Below are positions 22,602 through 33,212 of a stretch of DNA of 64,000 nucleotides, one piece after another (the stretch's first letter is position 1; every line of letters starts with the position of its first letter). A program made the translations under genes and the position numbers. Below the pieces are notes generated by a model. It worked only from the letters and a program-made list of their open reading frames with translations, did no database searches and was not told the DNA's origin. This stretch comes from Clostridium akagii DSM 12554 (GTDB lineage Bacteria; Bacillota; Clostridia; Clostridiales; Clostridiaceae), in contig NZ_JMLK01000011.1 of NCBI RefSeq assembly GCF_000686725.1, forward strand, positions 1-64,000, read 5' to 3'.

Positions 22602-24164
22602 ATGGCTATAGAACTTGTGAAGGAAAATATAGAGTATGAACAGTTTCTAGGAAAGAATACTGCCGATACTGTTGTAAAGGAAGAATATATCATACCAGAT
22701 ACTGAACCGGATGTATTAAAAATACTTTTGGTAGATGCAAAACCTACAATACTCAGCAAAGAAGTTATGCAGGACAAGGTTTATTTGGAGGGTCAATTAG
22801 AATTTGATGTTTTATATTTAGGAAAAGTAGATGATAGGACAGAAGTTTGCGGAGTAACCTACTCTGCTAAATTTTCAAATTATGTAGAGCTTGAAGGTGC
22901 AGTGCACAAAATGCCGTCAAATGCAGAAGCTGATGTAGAGCATATCAGTTGCGTGGCAGTTAATGAAAGAAAAATAGCAGTGGAAGGTATAATTAAATTA
23001 AAGTCAGAGGTTTATTCTAAAAACGAATTGCACATAGTTAAGGATGTTGATGGACTAAAGGATGTACAATTTTTAAAAAATTCAACTTCTATTGATAAGA
23101 CCATTTCTAATAATAGCACAAATTTAATAGCGAAGACTAATATTCAAATTCCCATGGATAAACCGCAAATATTAAACATATTAAAATGTGATATAAATAT
23201 TCATAAAAAACAAATAAAATTGCTAGAAGGTAAAGTGCAAATTGAAGCTTTTGCAAAATTTAATATTTTGTACAAGGCAAAAGATACGGGAGATGTGGTT
23301 CATCTTTCTGATGACGTACTTTTAGAACAAGAAATTGATGCAGAAGATGTAAATAGTTCAATGAGTTCCTATGCTGATTTTAATATTGACGCTGCAGAAT
23401 ATAATATTAGAGATGATGATTTAGGGGAAAGTAGGCTTCTTGATATTGAGGCATTGATAAAGGTTGATATTAAAATTGAAAGTAAATTAGACATTGAAGT
23501 TATCGAAGATGCTTATTCACCAGAACTTAATATTCAGATAGAAAAGCAGGATTACAAATTGAACTTAGTATATGGGCAGTCAAACATTGAAAGTATTGTA
23601 AAGGAAAATATTGATGTTAATAAAGAAAATGGACTTCCAACAGAAGTAGTTTTAATAATTGGAAAGGTTTCAATAACAGATAAAAAACTTGTGGAGGATA
23701 AGGTTTTAATTGAGGGAATAGTTAAAGCCTCTGTTATATATAAAACTGATAATGAAGAAAATAATATTTATGCTTTCGAAGAGGATATACCGTTTAATGT
23801 AACTAATGAAATACTTGGTTCTAAAATTGAGATGATTTCTAGTGCCAAGGTATGTTTAGAAGGTATAGAAGGTGTGGTGGAAGCAGGAACTATTGCAGTT
23901 AAGGCCATAGTATCAATTTATGTTAAAGTAAATTATAATGCACATAAAGATTTTCTTGTAAATATAGAGCCTTTAGAGGGCGCTAAACCAGAAAAGAAAG
24001 CTAGTATAACTATATATGCCATTCAGGCAGGAGATACCCTATGGAAGATAGCAAAGATGTATTTCACAACAATAGAGGATATAGTTAGAATAAATAATAT
24101 AGAAAATCCTGATTATATTTTGCCAGGACAAAAGCTAATAATACCGGGCAGAGCTGTTGTGTAA
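22602..24164 (+). CDS. sipL: Spore coat morphogenetic protein with SPOCS (DUF3794) domains and C-terminal LysM
   Basis: 520 residues. Three DUF3794/SPOCS-like repeats can be traced by their recurring pattern of "D..L.E..i.ieG.v...v.Y" near residues 35-110, 160-235 and 330-420. The last 45 residues are a LysM peptidoglycan-binding module: IYAIQAGDTLWKIAKMYF ... NPDYILPGQKLIIPG. This layout, length and neighbourhood (veg upstream, ispE and spoIIR downstream) match SipL of C. difficile, which works with SpoIVA to anchor the coat around the forespore. Start ATG has GGAGG upstream. Expression in the mother cell is expected. Confidence 0.85.
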   Translation: MAIELVKENIEYEQFLGKNTADTVVKEEYIIPDTEPDVLKILLVDAKPTILSKEVMQDKVYLEGQLEFDVLYLGKVDDRTEVCGVTYSAKFSNYVELEGAVHKMPSNAEADVEHISCVAVNERKIAVEGIIKLKSEVYSKNELHIVKDVDGLKDVQFLKNSTSIDKTISNNSTNLIAKTNIQIPMDKPQILNILKCDINIHKKQIKLLEGKVQIEAFAKFNILYKAKDTGDVVHLSDDVLLEQEIDAEDVNSSMSSYADFNIDAAEYNIRDDDLGESRLLDIEALIKVDIKIESKLDIEVIEDAYSPELNIQIEKQDYKLNLVYGQSNIESIVKENIDVNKENGLPTEVVLIIGKVSITDKKLVEDKVLIEGIVKASVIYKTDNEENNIYAFEEDIPFNVTNEILGSKIEMISSAKVCLEGIEGVVEAGTIAVKAIVSIYVKVNYNAHKDFLVNIEPLEGAKPEKKASITIYAIQAGDTLWKIAKMYFTTIEDIVRINNIENPDYILPGQKLIIPGRAVV

Positions 24165-24201
24165 GTAACAAGTGGCAGGCGGTAAGTTTTCATAATTATT
24201 G

Positions 24202-24250
24202 AGAATGTTTATAGATTTGTTGTGCAAATTTATAGACATTCTATTTTTTA
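24202..24250 (+). terminator. Terminator after sipL
   Basis: agaatgtttatagattt and aaatttatagacattct pair with two mismatches and are followed by atttttta. Confidence 0.75.
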
Positions 24251-24400
24251 GTTTTTACATAAAAACTGCACATATAAATTGTTTTTTGGTATAATGTCTT
24301 TGTAGTTTATAAATAGTAACTAAATGTACACATAAAATTACATTATATTATACAAAAATAAAGTGTAAACTCTTAAATCGGATACCAAGGGGGCATTATT

Positions 24401-25279
24401 TTGTTTAACAGTAATAACGCTGCAAATATACAAAAGGCAAACATTTTGAGTCAGGCATTGCCTTACATACAAGAGTACAATGGTAAGACTATTGTGATAA
24501 AGTATGGTGGAAATGCAATGATAAATGAAGAATTAAAGGATACAGTTATTAAAGATATAGTTTTATTAAATTATGTTGGAATTAAAGTGGTGGTTGTTCA
24601 TGGTGGAGGACCAGATATTAACGATTTTTTAGCTAAAATAGGTAAAAAAAGCGAATTTGTAAATGGACTAAGAGTAACAGATGAAGAAACTATGGAAGTG
24701 GTTCAAATGGTACTTGCGGGAAAAGTAAATAAAGATATAGTATCATTAATTGATAAGAATGGTGGAAAAGCAGTAGGTTTATGTGGAATAGATGCCAATC
24801 TTTTAAAAGCGAAAAAACTTGAAATAAGTAGTGGGGAAGATATAGGTTATGTGGGAGACATAGTTGAGGTAAATGACGATATTATTAGGCATTGCTTAAA
24901 TGGTGGATATATTCCGGTTATTTCAACGGTGGCTCTTGGTCAAACAGATGGAAAAACATATAATGTTAATGCGGATTTAGCAGCATCTAAAATAAGCGTT
25001 AAATTAAAAGCTGAAAAATTTGTTTTAATAACTGATGTACCAGGACTTTTAAAGGATCAAAAGGATGAGACTTCTCTTATATCAGAACTTAAAGTAGAAG
25101 AAATACCAAAGTTAATTGAGGAAAATATAATTACTGGTGGAATGATTCCTAAAATAAATTGTTGCAAAGAAGCAGTTGACGGAGGCGTTCATAAAACTCA
25201 TATTATAGATGGGAGAGTTCCACATTCTCTTTTATTAGAGGTATTTTCCCATGAAGGTGTAGGAACAATGATTTTATAG
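24401..25279 (+). CDS. argB: Acetylglutamate kinase
   Basis: 292 residues, an amino-acid kinase that phosphorylates N-acetylglutamate in the second step of arginine synthesis. Visible motifs: VIKYGGNAM and VVVHGGGPDI at the phosphate-binding N-terminus, NVNADLAASKI, LITDVPGLL and ITGGMIPKI. The start is TTG with AAGGGGG upstream. No other arg gene is adjacent, so argB is separated from its pathway. A TATAAT at about 24290 could be its promoter. It lies between sipL and ispE, where sporulation-linked gene order is otherwise conserved. Confidence 0.95.
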   Translation: MFNSNNAANIQKANILSQALPYIQEYNGKTIVIKYGGNAMINEELKDTVIKDIVLLNYVGIKVVVVHGGGPDINDFLAKIGKKSEFVNGLRVTDEETMEVVQMVLAGKVNKDIVSLIDKNGGKAVGLCGIDANLLKAKKLEISSGEDIGYVGDIVEVNDDIIRHCLNGGYIPVISTVALGQTDGKTYNVNADLAASKISVKLKAEKFVLITDVPGLLKDQKDETSLISELKVEEIPKLIEENIITGGMIPKINCCKEAVDGGVHKTHIIDGRVPHSLLLEVFSHEGVGTMIL

Positions 25280-25322
25280 TAAATTAATTGATTTTATTTT
25301 AAATTATTTTGGAGGAAAAAAT

Positions 25323-26165
25323 ATGTTATTAAAGGCTTATGCGAAAATTAACATATCATTAGATATAGTTGGTAAAAGAGAAGATGAGTATCACTTATTA
25401 AAGATGATTATGCAATCAATAGATTTATATGATGTAATACAATTCAATAAGGCTTCCAAAGGTATAAATATAACTTGTAACAAGCAGTATGTACCAACAG
25501 ATGAGAGAAATATTGCATACCGAGTGGCAAAACTTTTTATGGACACTTACAATATTAATGAAGGTATACAAATTGATATTATAAAAAACATTCCAGTAGC
25601 AGCAGGACTGGCAGGGGGAAGTACTGATGGTGCTGCGGTACTAAGAGGTATGAGGAAACTCTTTAAAATTGCAACATCCGATAAAAAGCTTATGGAACTG
25701 GGAGTTGAAATAGGTTCAGATATACCTTATTGTATTGTAGGAGGTACTGCATTATGTGAGGGTATAGGGGAAAAAATACTTAGCTTAAAGCATTTTAAAA
25801 ATAAAATATTAGTTTTAGTAAAGCCAAATTTTGGTGTATCTACTAAGGAGGTTTACAAGAATTTTGATTTAACAAAAGTTTATAGGCATCCTCATACTGA
25901 AGATCTAATAAGGGCTATGGATAAGGAAGACCTAAAATATGTAAGCAACAATATGAGGAATTTACTTGAAAATGTTACTTTAAAAAAATATCCTGTACTA
26001 AAAGAAATTAAAGCAGAAATGATAAAATATGGAGCTTTGGGTTCTATGATGAGTGGAAGCGGACCTACTGTCTTTGCTTTTTTTGAGGATATGTTAACAG
26101 CTCAAAATTGTTTTTCACACATGAAAGAAAGTTATGATGAAGTATATATAACAAGGACTATATAA
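25323..26165 (+). CDS. ispE: 4-diphosphocytidyl-2-C-methyl-D-erythritol kinase
   Basis: 280 residues of the GHMP kinase superfamily. KAYAKINISLDIVGKREDEYH is the family's N-terminal hallmark, IPVAAGLAGGSTDGAAVL the ATP-binding loop, and GALGSMMSGSGPTVFAFF the third GHMP motif. It phosphorylates CDP-methylerythritol in the MEP route to isoprenoids. RBS GGAGG is four bases before ATG. It starts 44 bases after argB and probably shares its transcript. The ispE-spoIIR neighbourhood is conserved in clostridia. Confidence 0.96.
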   Translation: MLLKAYAKINISLDIVGKREDEYHLLKMIMQSIDLYDVIQFNKASKGINITCNKQYVPTDERNIAYRVAKLFMDTYNINEGIQIDIIKNIPVAAGLAGGSTDGAAVLRGMRKLFKIATSDKKLMELGVEIGSDIPYCIVGGTALCEGIGEKILSLKHFKNKILVLVKPNFGVSTKEVYKNFDLTKVYRHPHTEDLIRAMDKEDLKYVSNNMRNLLENVTLKKYPVLKEIKAEMIKYGALGSMMSGSGPTVFAFFEDMLTAQNCFSHMKESYDEVYITRTI

Positions 26166-26280
26166 TACGTAAATAATGGACATATTAGCATGTTTTGAAA
26201 TAAACAACCAATACAATTAATTTTCAGGGCCTGTCTAAAGGTGAGTTGAATTATTCTTTTTATGACAGAGCTTTTTAATT

Positions 26281-26676
26281 TTATTTGCGAATTGGTATTA
26301 ATAATTTTTCACCCATAATAATGGAGTCATTTATATTATTCTTATATTTTATAATTGCCGCAGTTCTCCAAGGATTGCACTCTGGCAAAAATCTCTGAGA
26401 AATTCCAAGTAAAGTATCTTCGCACTGTACGATATACAACACATATTCAGCTCTAAAATATATGTAAAATTCATATATTGTAATTGAGGCCATTATAAAA
26501 AAGAATGTTAAAGCTATTATGCATGAAATTGCTAGGAAAGTTGAAAAAAGTCCATGATCTCTTAATATGGTAAAAAAAACCCCGGATTCTAATAGGGTAA
26601 AACACCAAAAAGCAACTATTATGATGCGTTTCTCTTCTAATGTCTTCGGATAATTTAAGTGTAATAAATCTTTCAT
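26281..26676 (-). CDS. Small membrane protein with C-terminal LysM-like domain
   Basis: 131 residues from ATG at 26676, which has GAGGTG just upstream; an ATG at 26706 lacks a site. Two membrane segments (IIIVAFWCFTLLESGVFF and FLAISCIIALTFFFIMASIT) are followed by a soluble part resembling LysM: YIVQCEDTLLGISQRFLP ... SIIMGEKLLIPI. LysM-like repeats usually bind peptidoglycan or glycan, which would fit a wall- or spore-associated membrane protein. It is antisense to its neighbours and convergent with ispE. Function unknown. Confidence 0.7.
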   Translation of the reverse strand: MKDLLHLNYPKTLEEKRIIIVAFWCFTLLESGVFFTILRDHGLFSTFLAISCIIALTFFFIMASITIYEFYIYFRAEYVLYIVQCEDTLLGISQRFLPECNPWRTAAIIKYKNNINDSIIMGEKLLIPIRK

Positions 26677-26835
26677 TTTAGACACCTCTAAAAATATCAT
26701 TAACATTTACTACAAAATTTATACAAATTGGGAATAAAATTTTATTAAAAAGGTTTATAGATATTACCCACATATGTGAATATAAAAACAATATATGTCA
26801 ATAATTAGAAATAGAGTATGTGGGGGGGAGATAAA

Positions 26836-27492
26836 ATGAAAAGAATTTTAGCATTTATAGTTATTTTTTTAATTGTATTGCTAATGCTAGGATACGACAA
26901 TAATGGTGAACGTAATGTTAGTAGTAATCAGCAAAGCATAGCAAATAAGATAATTAGATTTCATGTTTTAGCAAATAGTGATTCTAATGATGACCAAGCA
27001 CTAAAACTAAAAGTTAGGGACAAGGTGTTAGCTTTTATATCGCCTAAGATGAGTAAAAGCACTAGCGTTAATGAATCAAAGCAATTGCTTTTAAAATATA
27101 ACAATGACATAAATAGCATAGCTCAGAAGGTGGTTAGGCAAAATGGATATAATTATGGAGTCACAACAGAACTCAGTAAAGACTATTTTCCTATAAAAAC
27201 CTATGGAGCGATAACATTACCAGAAGGTAAATATGATGCATATAGAATATTAATTGGGTCAGCAAAAGGTCATAATTGGTGGTGTGTAATGTTTCCACCA
27301 CTATGTTTTACTGATATAACAAAGGGCAATGTTGAAGTGGAAAAAACGCAAAATGAAATGAAAAAAGTGCTTACAAAAGAAGAATATGATATGGTTGATA
27401 ATTCAAAGGGAACCGGCAACAAGATAGTAGTAAGATTTAAGATAGTAGATTTAATTGAAGGCCTTGCTAAAAAATTAAGGGTTAAAATTTAA
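26836..27492 (+). CDS. spoIIR: Stage II sporulation protein R
   Basis: 218 residues. A signal or anchor segment (ILAFIVIFLIVLLMLGY) is followed by the SpoIIR domain: IANKIIRFHVLANSDSNDDQ, LKLKVRDKVLAFI, and GHNWWCVMFPPLCF. SpoIIR is made in the forespore, exported to the intermembrane space and triggers SpoIIGA to process pro-sigma-E. ATG at 26836 has a long G-run (GGGGGGGAG) as ribosome site. The position after ispE matches other clostridia. The 26707-26835 gap should hold its sigma-F promoter, not resolved here. Confidence 0.94.
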   Translation: MKRILAFIVIFLIVLLMLGYDNNGERNVSSNQQSIANKIIRFHVLANSDSNDDQALKLKVRDKVLAFISPKMSKSTSVNESKQLLLKYNNDINSIAQKVVRQNGYNYGVTTELSKDYFPIKTYGAITLPEGKYDAYRILIGSAKGHNWWCVMFPPLCFTDITKGNVEVEKTQNEMKKVLTKEEYDMVDNSKGTGNKIVVRFKIVDLIEGLAKKLRVKI

Positions 27493-27580
27493 AAGTTATT
27501 TAAATGTGTGATGAAAAATGATAATATTATATATATAACATAATTGTTAGAAATTACAATTATGGATTGGAGGCAGGAGC

Positions 27581-27826
27581 GTGCTAAATAAATATAAATT
27601 TCTACCTACAAAAGAACAAAGTATTACAAGAATAATTGTAAGTATATTTTTCATGGTCCTAGGAGTATTTTGTGTAATACTATTCAATAAAGCTGTTGGA
27701 ATTATAATCATCTTAACTTCAAGTTGTATTATTTGCTTATATTTATACTATCTTATTTTCATGAATAAAGGTCTATCGTCAATTGAGGTAAAGATAATCA
27801 TAGAGAAGCAGAAAAGCAGTTGTTAG
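27581..27826 (+). CDS. Small two-TM membrane protein, function unknown
   Basis: 81 residues, GTG start with GGAGGCAGGAGC upstream. Two hydrophobic segments at about 18-36 (IIVSIFFMVLGVFCVILF) and 42-62 (IIIILTSSCIICLYLYYL) leave a short charged tail ending EKQKSSC. No family recognised. It follows spoIIR by 88 bases and could be co-expressed in the forespore. Confidence 0.6.
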   Translation: MLNKYKFLPTKEQSITRIIVSIFFMVLGVFCVILFNKAVGIIIILTSSCIICLYLYYLIFMNKGLSSIEVKIIIEKQKSSC

Positions 27827-27945
27827 GTTCCAGATACCAAACACTAAATACCAGAAAAATGATATTTTTTTGTATGTTGATTCTTCTGCTGAGCAGAAAA
27901 TCACCGTCACCTGGAACCTGGTATTTGGAAACTGCTTTTTAGTCT
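27818..27945. repeat. Degenerate inverted repeat between convergent genes
   Basis: gcagttgttaggttccagatacca at 27815-27838 and the complement of ggaacctggtatttggaaactgc at 27916-27938 pair imperfectly. A gtcacctgg tract inside resembles the TGACARG units seen near 30921. It overlaps the ends of both flanking genes and may act as their shared terminator. Confidence 0.4.
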
Positions 27946-29081
27946 TTCTTTGTAACAGCGATTTCTCTCTTTTTAATAAGCACATTTATTAAATTAAAAA
28001 TATCTCTTCCACAGCTTGGCTTTGAATACTTTCTACAGTTCTCTTTCATTTCTTGAAGCTGCTTTGGTGAGGACATTAGATTTTCTATTATTTCTTTACA
28101 ATTAGTTCCATCCTCTAAAGTTATGGCAAGTTTATGTCTTAGCAAAAATTCCTCATTCTTTTTTTCTTGACCTGGAATTGCAGAGAAAAGTGCAAGAGGT
28201 ACATTGCAAATTAGAGCTTCTGTAATAGTAAGACCACCAGGTTTTGTGATAAGAAGATCACTACATTGCATATACTTGTTTATATTTTTTGAAAATCCTA
28301 ATATGCTTGTAGTAACAGTGGAATGTTCTTTTAAATTCATAAGTTGAGAATATAATTTTTTATTGCTTCCTGCAATGACGATTATTTGTACATTGGTAGT
28401 AAGTTTTGAAAGCTGAGAATATACCCTAGCAATTTTACCTATTCCAAGGCTACCACCCATAATCATAATTGTCTTTTTAAGAGGGTCTAGATTTAGTTCT
28501 GCTAGTATTTGACTTTTGTCATATTTAAGAAAAAAATCCGAACTAACAGGTATACCAAAATCAAAAACAGAGTCTTTGTCTACTCCTCGTAAGGTCATCT
28601 CCTCTTTCATATCACTATTAGAAACTATATATGAATCAACCTTTGGATGTATCCAAGTATTATGTGGAGCATAATCCGTAAGTATACAAATCATAGGTAT
28701 ATTAAGCTTCTTCTTTTGTTTTAATATTGAAACCATCTGTGTTGGAAATGGATGGGTACAGATTATTATATCTGGTTTATAATTATCAATGATTGGTAAT
28801 AATTTATAAGCCATAAGCTCATTAAATTTATTTGTAACAGAATTCAAACCTTCATCTTTTTCAGTAAATTTATATATTTTCCCAAAAATAGACGGAGTCA
28901 TTTTTACTGTTTGCAAATAGCTACCAATTATCAATTTATCAAGTAGTGGATTTATATATTTTATTGTATCCAATATTTCAATATCTGAAGTTGGTTCAAA
29001 TTGCATGATATAATTTTTTAGTGCAAGTGATGCCTGTATATGGCCGCCACCTGCTGATACTGAAAGTATTAAAGCTCGCAT
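27939..29081 (-). CDS. MGDG synthase/UgtP-like glycosyltransferase (GT28 type)
   Basis: 380 residues. LILSVSAGGGHIQASLAL is the N-terminal acceptor motif of the monogalactosyl/diglucosyl-diacylglycerol synthase family. The C-terminal nucleotide-sugar part has IMIMGGSLGIGKI and ITKPGGLTITEAL. The enzyme probably adds sugars to diacylglycerol at the inner membrane face, making glycolipids or lipoteichoic acid anchors; UDP-glucose is the usual donor. ATG at 29081 has GAAAGGTG upstream. It faces away from ddl, another envelope gene, across a 376-base gap. Confidence 0.85.
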   Translation of the reverse strand: MRALILSVSAGGGHIQASLALKNYIMQFEPTSDIEILDTIKYINPLLDKLIIGSYLQTVKMTPSIFGKIYKFTEKDEGLNSVTNKFNELMAYKLLPIIDNYKPDIIICTHPFPTQMVSILKQKKKLNIPMICILTDYAPHNTWIHPKVDSYIVSNSDMKEEMTLRGVDKDSVFDFGIPVSSDFFLKYDKSQILAELNLDPLKKTIMIMGGSLGIGKIARVYSQLSKLTTNVQIIVIAGSNKKLYSQLMNLKEHSTVTTSILGFSKNINKYMQCSDLLITKPGGLTITEALICNVPLALFSAIPGQEKKNEEFLLRHKLAITLEDGTNCKEIIENLMSSPKQLQEMKENCRKYSKPSCGRDIFNLINVLIKKREIAVTKKD

Positions 29082-29179
29082 CACATTCACCTTTCAATTA
29101 AAATTAACTGTAACAATACTATTTAATTATACACTATAAGGCACTTAAATGCAGAATAACTTATTTAAATATAGAATTC

Positions 29180-29215
29180 ATGAATCAATATATATTTAAT
29201 ATATATTGATTCATG
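29180..29215. repeat. Perfect palindrome in the glycosyltransferase/ddl divergent gap
   Basis: catgaatcaatatata and its complement are separated by about five bases. The genes on either side are divergent, so no terminator is needed; an operator or cruciform are alternatives. A second, weaker hairpin (cgcaaaa...ttttgcg, 29279-29301) with ctatctttttt follows. The rest of 29082-29457 shows nothing more than AT-rich promoter-like sequence. Confidence 0.5.
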
Positions 29216-29457
29216 CCACTTAGAATAACAATGGTTAAAATAAATATAATAAAAATCCGAACCACAAACACGCAAAAACTATGATTTTGCGGCTCTATCT
29301 TTTTTATTTATATGACGTAAAATATATATTAAAGATAACTCATTGCTAAAATGCTTGAAAATTATTAAACTATAAAGTGAAACTTGCATTTAGTTGTATG
29401 ATTTCATGATTTTGGACTAATGGGTAAAAAGGAAGTTTTTAAGAGGAGAGATTTGAT

Positions 29458-30489
29458 ATGAAAAAAAAAGTAGCTATATTATTTGGTGGGAGATCAACTG
29501 AACATGAGGTTTCTAGAGCATCAGCAGCATCTGTTTTAAGAAATATAGATATTACAAAATATGAGGTTTATCCTATAGGGATAACAAAACAGGGACAGTG
29601 GATTGAATATTCTGGAACTATTGAAAAAATAGAGAATGGTGAGTGGGAAAAAGACGAGTACTATAAAACATCAGAAGGACAAAAGATTTTATTTAATAGG
29701 GGAGTAGATGTTGTTTTTCCAGTGCTTCATGGATTATGTGGAGAAGATGGAACTGTGCAAGGGTTATGCAGACTTTTGGATATTCCTTGTGTTGGTCCTA
29801 ATGTTATGTCTTCAGCCGTATGTATGGATAAGGTGTATGCAAAATATGTGCTTGAACATTTCAAAATAAAACAGGCTGACTACGTTGTAGTAACATCAGT
29901 AAAATATGCAGAAGATAAAGAAAATATAATAAATATAATAGAGAAAAAGTTAGGTTATGATTTATTTATAAAACCTTCTAATAGTGGATCTTCAGTTGGA
30001 ATAACAAAGGCTCATAACAGACAGGAATTAATAGGTGGACTTGAAGAAGCATTAAAATACGATAGAAAAGTTTTAGTTGAAGAAGCTATAAATGCAAGAG
30101 AAGTAGAAGTAGCTGTGCTTGGTAACGATAGGCCAGAAGCTGCTGTTCCAGGTGAAGTTCTTCCTGCAAAAGAGTTTTATGATTATGAAGCAAAATATGA
30201 AAATGCGGAATCTAGAATTTTAATACCAGCAGATATGAATAATAAAGAACTTGAAGATATAAGAGAACTGGCAGTGAAAATTTATATTGCTTTGGATTGT
30301 GCTGGAATGGCAAGGGTAGATTTTCTTGTGGATAAAGATACAAATGAAGTATACTTAAACGAAGTAAATACTATTCCTGGATTTACTAAAATAAGTATGT
30401 ATCCAAAAATGTGGGATGCATCAGGGAAGGCATACAAAGATTTAATAAGTGAACTTATATGTCTTGCCATAGAAAGAAATAACAATTAA
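29458..30489 (+). CDS. ddl: D-alanine--D-alanine ligase
   Basis: 343 residues, ATP-grasp fold. AILFGGRSTEHEVSRASAAS is the N-terminal signature (Glu in EHEVS contacts D-Ala), HGLCGEDGTVQG the second, and SNSGSSVGITKA, ARVDFLVD and NEVNTIPGFT the ATP/Mg part. It joins two D-alanines for peptidoglycan precursors. RBS GAGGAG lies upstream of ATG. It is followed at 10 bases by a DUF1934 gene, with which it forms an operon. Confidence 0.95.
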   Translation: MKKKVAILFGGRSTEHEVSRASAASVLRNIDITKYEVYPIGITKQGQWIEYSGTIEKIENGEWEKDEYYKTSEGQKILFNRGVDVVFPVLHGLCGEDGTVQGLCRLLDIPCVGPNVMSSAVCMDKVYAKYVLEHFKIKQADYVVVTSVKYAEDKENIINIIEKKLGYDLFIKPSNSGSSVGITKAHNRQELIGGLEEALKYDRKVLVEEAINAREVEVAVLGNDRPEAAVPGEVLPAKEFYDYEAKYENAESRILIPADMNNKELEDIRELAVKIYIALDCAGMARVDFLVDKDTNEVYLNEVNTIPGFTKISMYPKMWDASGKAYKDLISELICLAIERNNN

Positions 30490-30499
30490 GGAGAATAGG

Positions 30500-30937
30500 A
30501 TGAATAAAAAAGCCGTTATAAGTATATCCAGCATGCAAGGTGTGGATGCAGAGCCTATTGCTGTAATTACTCCAGGTAAGTTTTATATAAAGGATGAAAC
30601 CTATTATGCTCGTTATGAGGAAACAGAAATATCGGGAATGAAAGGTACTACTACAATTTTAAAGATAAAATCTGATGAACTAGTTCTTATGAGAAGTGGT
30701 ACTACTAGCTCTAAAATGAAATTTGCTAAAGATCTAAAAAATATATCTATGTATGATACGCCTTATGGAACTCTGCAGATAACAACAAACACCAAGGAAA
30801 TAAAAATAGATGTAGATGAAAATGGTGGTAAGGTATTTGTAAAGTATGATATGGATATTTCAGGTGAAAAAATACCAATAACAACTTTGAAAATAGAAAT
30901 AAAAGTAAACAAAGAAGAAGTGACAGGTGACAAGTGA
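30500..30937 (+). CDS. DUF1934 (YwiB-like) beta-barrel protein
   Basis: 145 residues. The pattern KAVISISSMQGVDAE, FYIKDETYYARYEETEISG and TTTILKIKSDELVLMRSG fits the DUF1934/YwiB family, a small lipocalin-like barrel of unknown function. It follows ddl by 10 bases with AAGGAG in the gap. The last codons (VTGDK) and the TGA stop lie within a 7-base tandem repeat that continues past the gene, so the C-terminus appears to have been remodelled by the repeat. Confidence 0.85.
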   Translation: MNKKAVISISSMQGVDAEPIAVITPGKFYIKDETYYARYEETEISGMKGTTTILKIKSDELVLMRSGTTSSKMKFAKDLKNISMYDTPYGTLQITTNTKEIKIDVDENGGKVFVKYDMDISGEKIPITTLKIEIKVNKEEVTGDK

Positions 30938-30948
30938 CAAGTGACAAG
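30921..30948. repeat. Tandem 7-base repeat overlapping the DUF1934 stop
   Basis: Four units: tgacagg, then tgacaag three times. The third unit supplies the TGA stop at 30935. Related single units occur at other gene ends (24166, 45220, 61702). Confidence 0.85.
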
Positions 30949-30950
30949 TT

Positions 30951-30989
30951 ATGAGTGGATTTATTTACATAAATCCACTCATATTTTTT
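30951..30989 (+). terminator. Terminator after ddl-DUF1934
   Basis: atgagtggatttat and ataaatccactcat flank a short loop and end in attttttat. Confidence 0.88.
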
Positions 30990-31100
30990 ATGGATTTCTA
31001 TGCCTTAGAAGAAAGCTTTTAACTGTTATAGTTGTTTTTGTTTAATATACAAGTTTAAAATTGCCTCATTTTGCCAATAATTTGAATGAGGTGATTGTAA

Positions 31101-31394
31101 ATGTTACCAAGTGATAAATATGAAAAAATAATTGAATTTATGTGCGAATATAAAAAAATAAACAGAGATGAATTGTTTAAGATATTAAAAGATCAGCAGT
31201 GCAAATATTTAATGCTTCTATTGTTAAAAAAATACAAATGTATAGACAGTGATATGATAAATAATTATTTCCCAAGTTACAGCAAAAAGTCACTAAATTA
31301 TGGGTTTAAAAAGGCACGAGAAAAATTTTTTGTCAATAAGGACTTTAGAGAACTGTATTTTGAAATTGAAGACGACATGAAAAAATCATTATAA
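31101..31394 (+). CDS. Small unrecognised protein upstream of pyrG
   Basis: 97 residues, mostly helical and basic: EKIIEFMCEYKKINRDELF, LLLLKKYKCIDSD and LNYGFKKAREKFFVNKDFREL. GAGGTG precedes ATG. It occupies the place where rpoE (RNA polymerase delta) lies before pyrG in bacilli, but the acidic tail of delta is missing, so it is not called as such. The compact KKSLNYGFKKAREKFF end suggests nucleic acid binding as a guess only. Confidence 0.6.
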   Translation: MLPSDKYEKIIEFMCEYKKINRDELFKILKDQQCKYLMLLLLKKYKCIDSDMINNYFPSYSKKSLNYGFKKAREKFFVNKDFRELYFEIEDDMKKSL

Positions 31395-31563
31395 AAAATA
31401 AAAAAAGAAGTGGAAAAACACAAAATATTATGTTACAATAGATTTTATGTTAATTAAAACGCAAAACCCCATTTTAATTTTATAGGGTAATTTCTATTAT
31501 AAATTTATTCTTTGTGTTTGTCAACAGTTTATATATAAAAATATTTACTTAGGAGGATTATAA

Positions 31564-33163
<1,600 letters not shown>

Positions 33164-33165
<2 letters not shown>

Positions 33166-33212
33166 AAAATATGGTAATGAGAAATATTTCTCATTACCAT
33201 ATTTTTTATTTA
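33164..33212. terminator. Bidirectional terminator after pyrG
   Basis: aaaaaatatggtaatgagaa and its full complement with a short loop. It overlaps the stop of the opposing RelA/SpoT-domain gene and can end both transcripts. Confidence 0.93.

Noticed and set aside
29258-29310. A riboswitch or T-box before ddl
   Set aside because: The small hairpin with a T-run has no T-box sequence or known riboswitch core.
30921-30948. CRISPR-like array
   Set aside because: Units are only 7 bases, directly adjacent, with no spacers or cas genes.
31395-31563. pyrG attenuator of the bacillus type
   Set aside because: No GGG transcription start after a -10 element and no terminator hairpin were found in the leader.
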